Part shown: positions 63,857 to 64,000 of the stretch, in pieces | How the letters are laid out: each line of letters begins with the position of its first letter | Position numbering within the stretch: the stretch's first letter is position 1 | Assembly: GCA_963969395.1 (NCBI GenBank) | Contig: OZ017798.1 | Span: 21,258,173-21,322,172 of the forward strand | Length of the DNA: 64,000 nucleotides | Direction: 5' to 3' | From: Pseudoscleropodium purum | Taxonomy: Eukaryota; Streptophyta; Bryopsida; Hypnales; Brachytheciaceae | The notes under the pieces: generated by a model | Told to the model about the DNA's origin: nothing | What the model saw: the letters and a program-made list of their open reading frames with translations, nothing else | Databases searched by the model: none | Position numbers and translations under genes: made by a program

Positions 63857-64000
63857 CAGGGTTGACGAATTTCAACGTCCGCCCCAAAATAGCGTCCGTT
63901 TTCTGGATGTCCGGACGCTAGCGGATGCAACGTCCCGACCGCCGTCGGAAAGCGAACGGGCGGGGCGGACGCCCAGATCGTGCGGACCAGATCAGTCCGC
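63857..64000 (+). mobile_element. hAT-like miniature element, family 1, copy d, cut by the window end
   Basis: Starts CAGGGTTGACGAAT after TCTATATA and continues CGTCCGCCCCAAAATAGCG as in copy a. It leaves the window before its right end, so its target duplication cannot be checked. Confidence 0.85.

Overview
The window looks like nuclear DNA of a land plant. It has spliceosomal introns, a TTTAGGG telomere-type run, a 15-exon plant-type glutamate-cysteine ligase, class-C (DOXC) 2-oxoglutarate-dependent dioxygenases, a decayed TIR-NBS-LRR gene and Ty1-copia debris, all in AT-rich intergenic DNA full of small transposons. The TIR domain opens with an IFLSH-type motif rather than the FLSFRGEDT-type motif usual in angiosperms. 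With the GC-rich exons this hints at a non-angiosperm (gymnosperm, fern, lycophyte or bryophyte), but that is inference and no species can be named.

Layout from left to right. 1-5370: mostly AT-rich non-coding DNA with a degenerate tandem repeat, a telomeric run and a 46-bp-arm foldback element. 5371-9945 (minus): intact 450-residue glutamate-cysteine ligase gene with no visible plastid transit peptide; it lacks all four cysteines that form the redox disulfides of the known plant enzyme. 11809-14477 (minus): dioxygenase copy A. 16922-21468 (minus): TIR-NBS-LRR pseudogene. 21545-23058: duplicated non-coding unit. 23583-24954 (minus): copia reverse transcriptase/RNase H remains. 26238-29113: dioxygenase copy B. 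31933-32820: copy C (broken). 42224-44895: copy D (broken). 48112-51114: copy E. Relics of exon 3 of further copies lie at about 33985 and 52295. 53-60 kb: AT-rich, essentially gene-free. 60555-60827 (minus): small secreted Tyr/Pro/Ala-rich protein gene. 61.9-64 kb: cluster of GC-rich hAT-type miniature elements.

The dioxygenase copies all lie on the minus strand and share 3' flanks. Four of them (B-E) share the same TATA-containing 5' flank. B+C and D+E are two copies of one two-gene block, with intergene spacing of about 5.7 and 5.9 kb and matching flanks. A, B and E keep the Fe(II)/2OG residues. C and D are dead through different deletions. This is a birth-and-death array of the kind seen in specialised metabolism; the substrate cannot be read from sequence.

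At least two families of GC-rich, CpG-rich miniature hAT-like elements are present, with 8-bp target duplications (perfect in three cases). One sits in an intron of copy E and one inside the remains of copy D. A third, palindromic AT-rich family with CACTA-like ends has three members.
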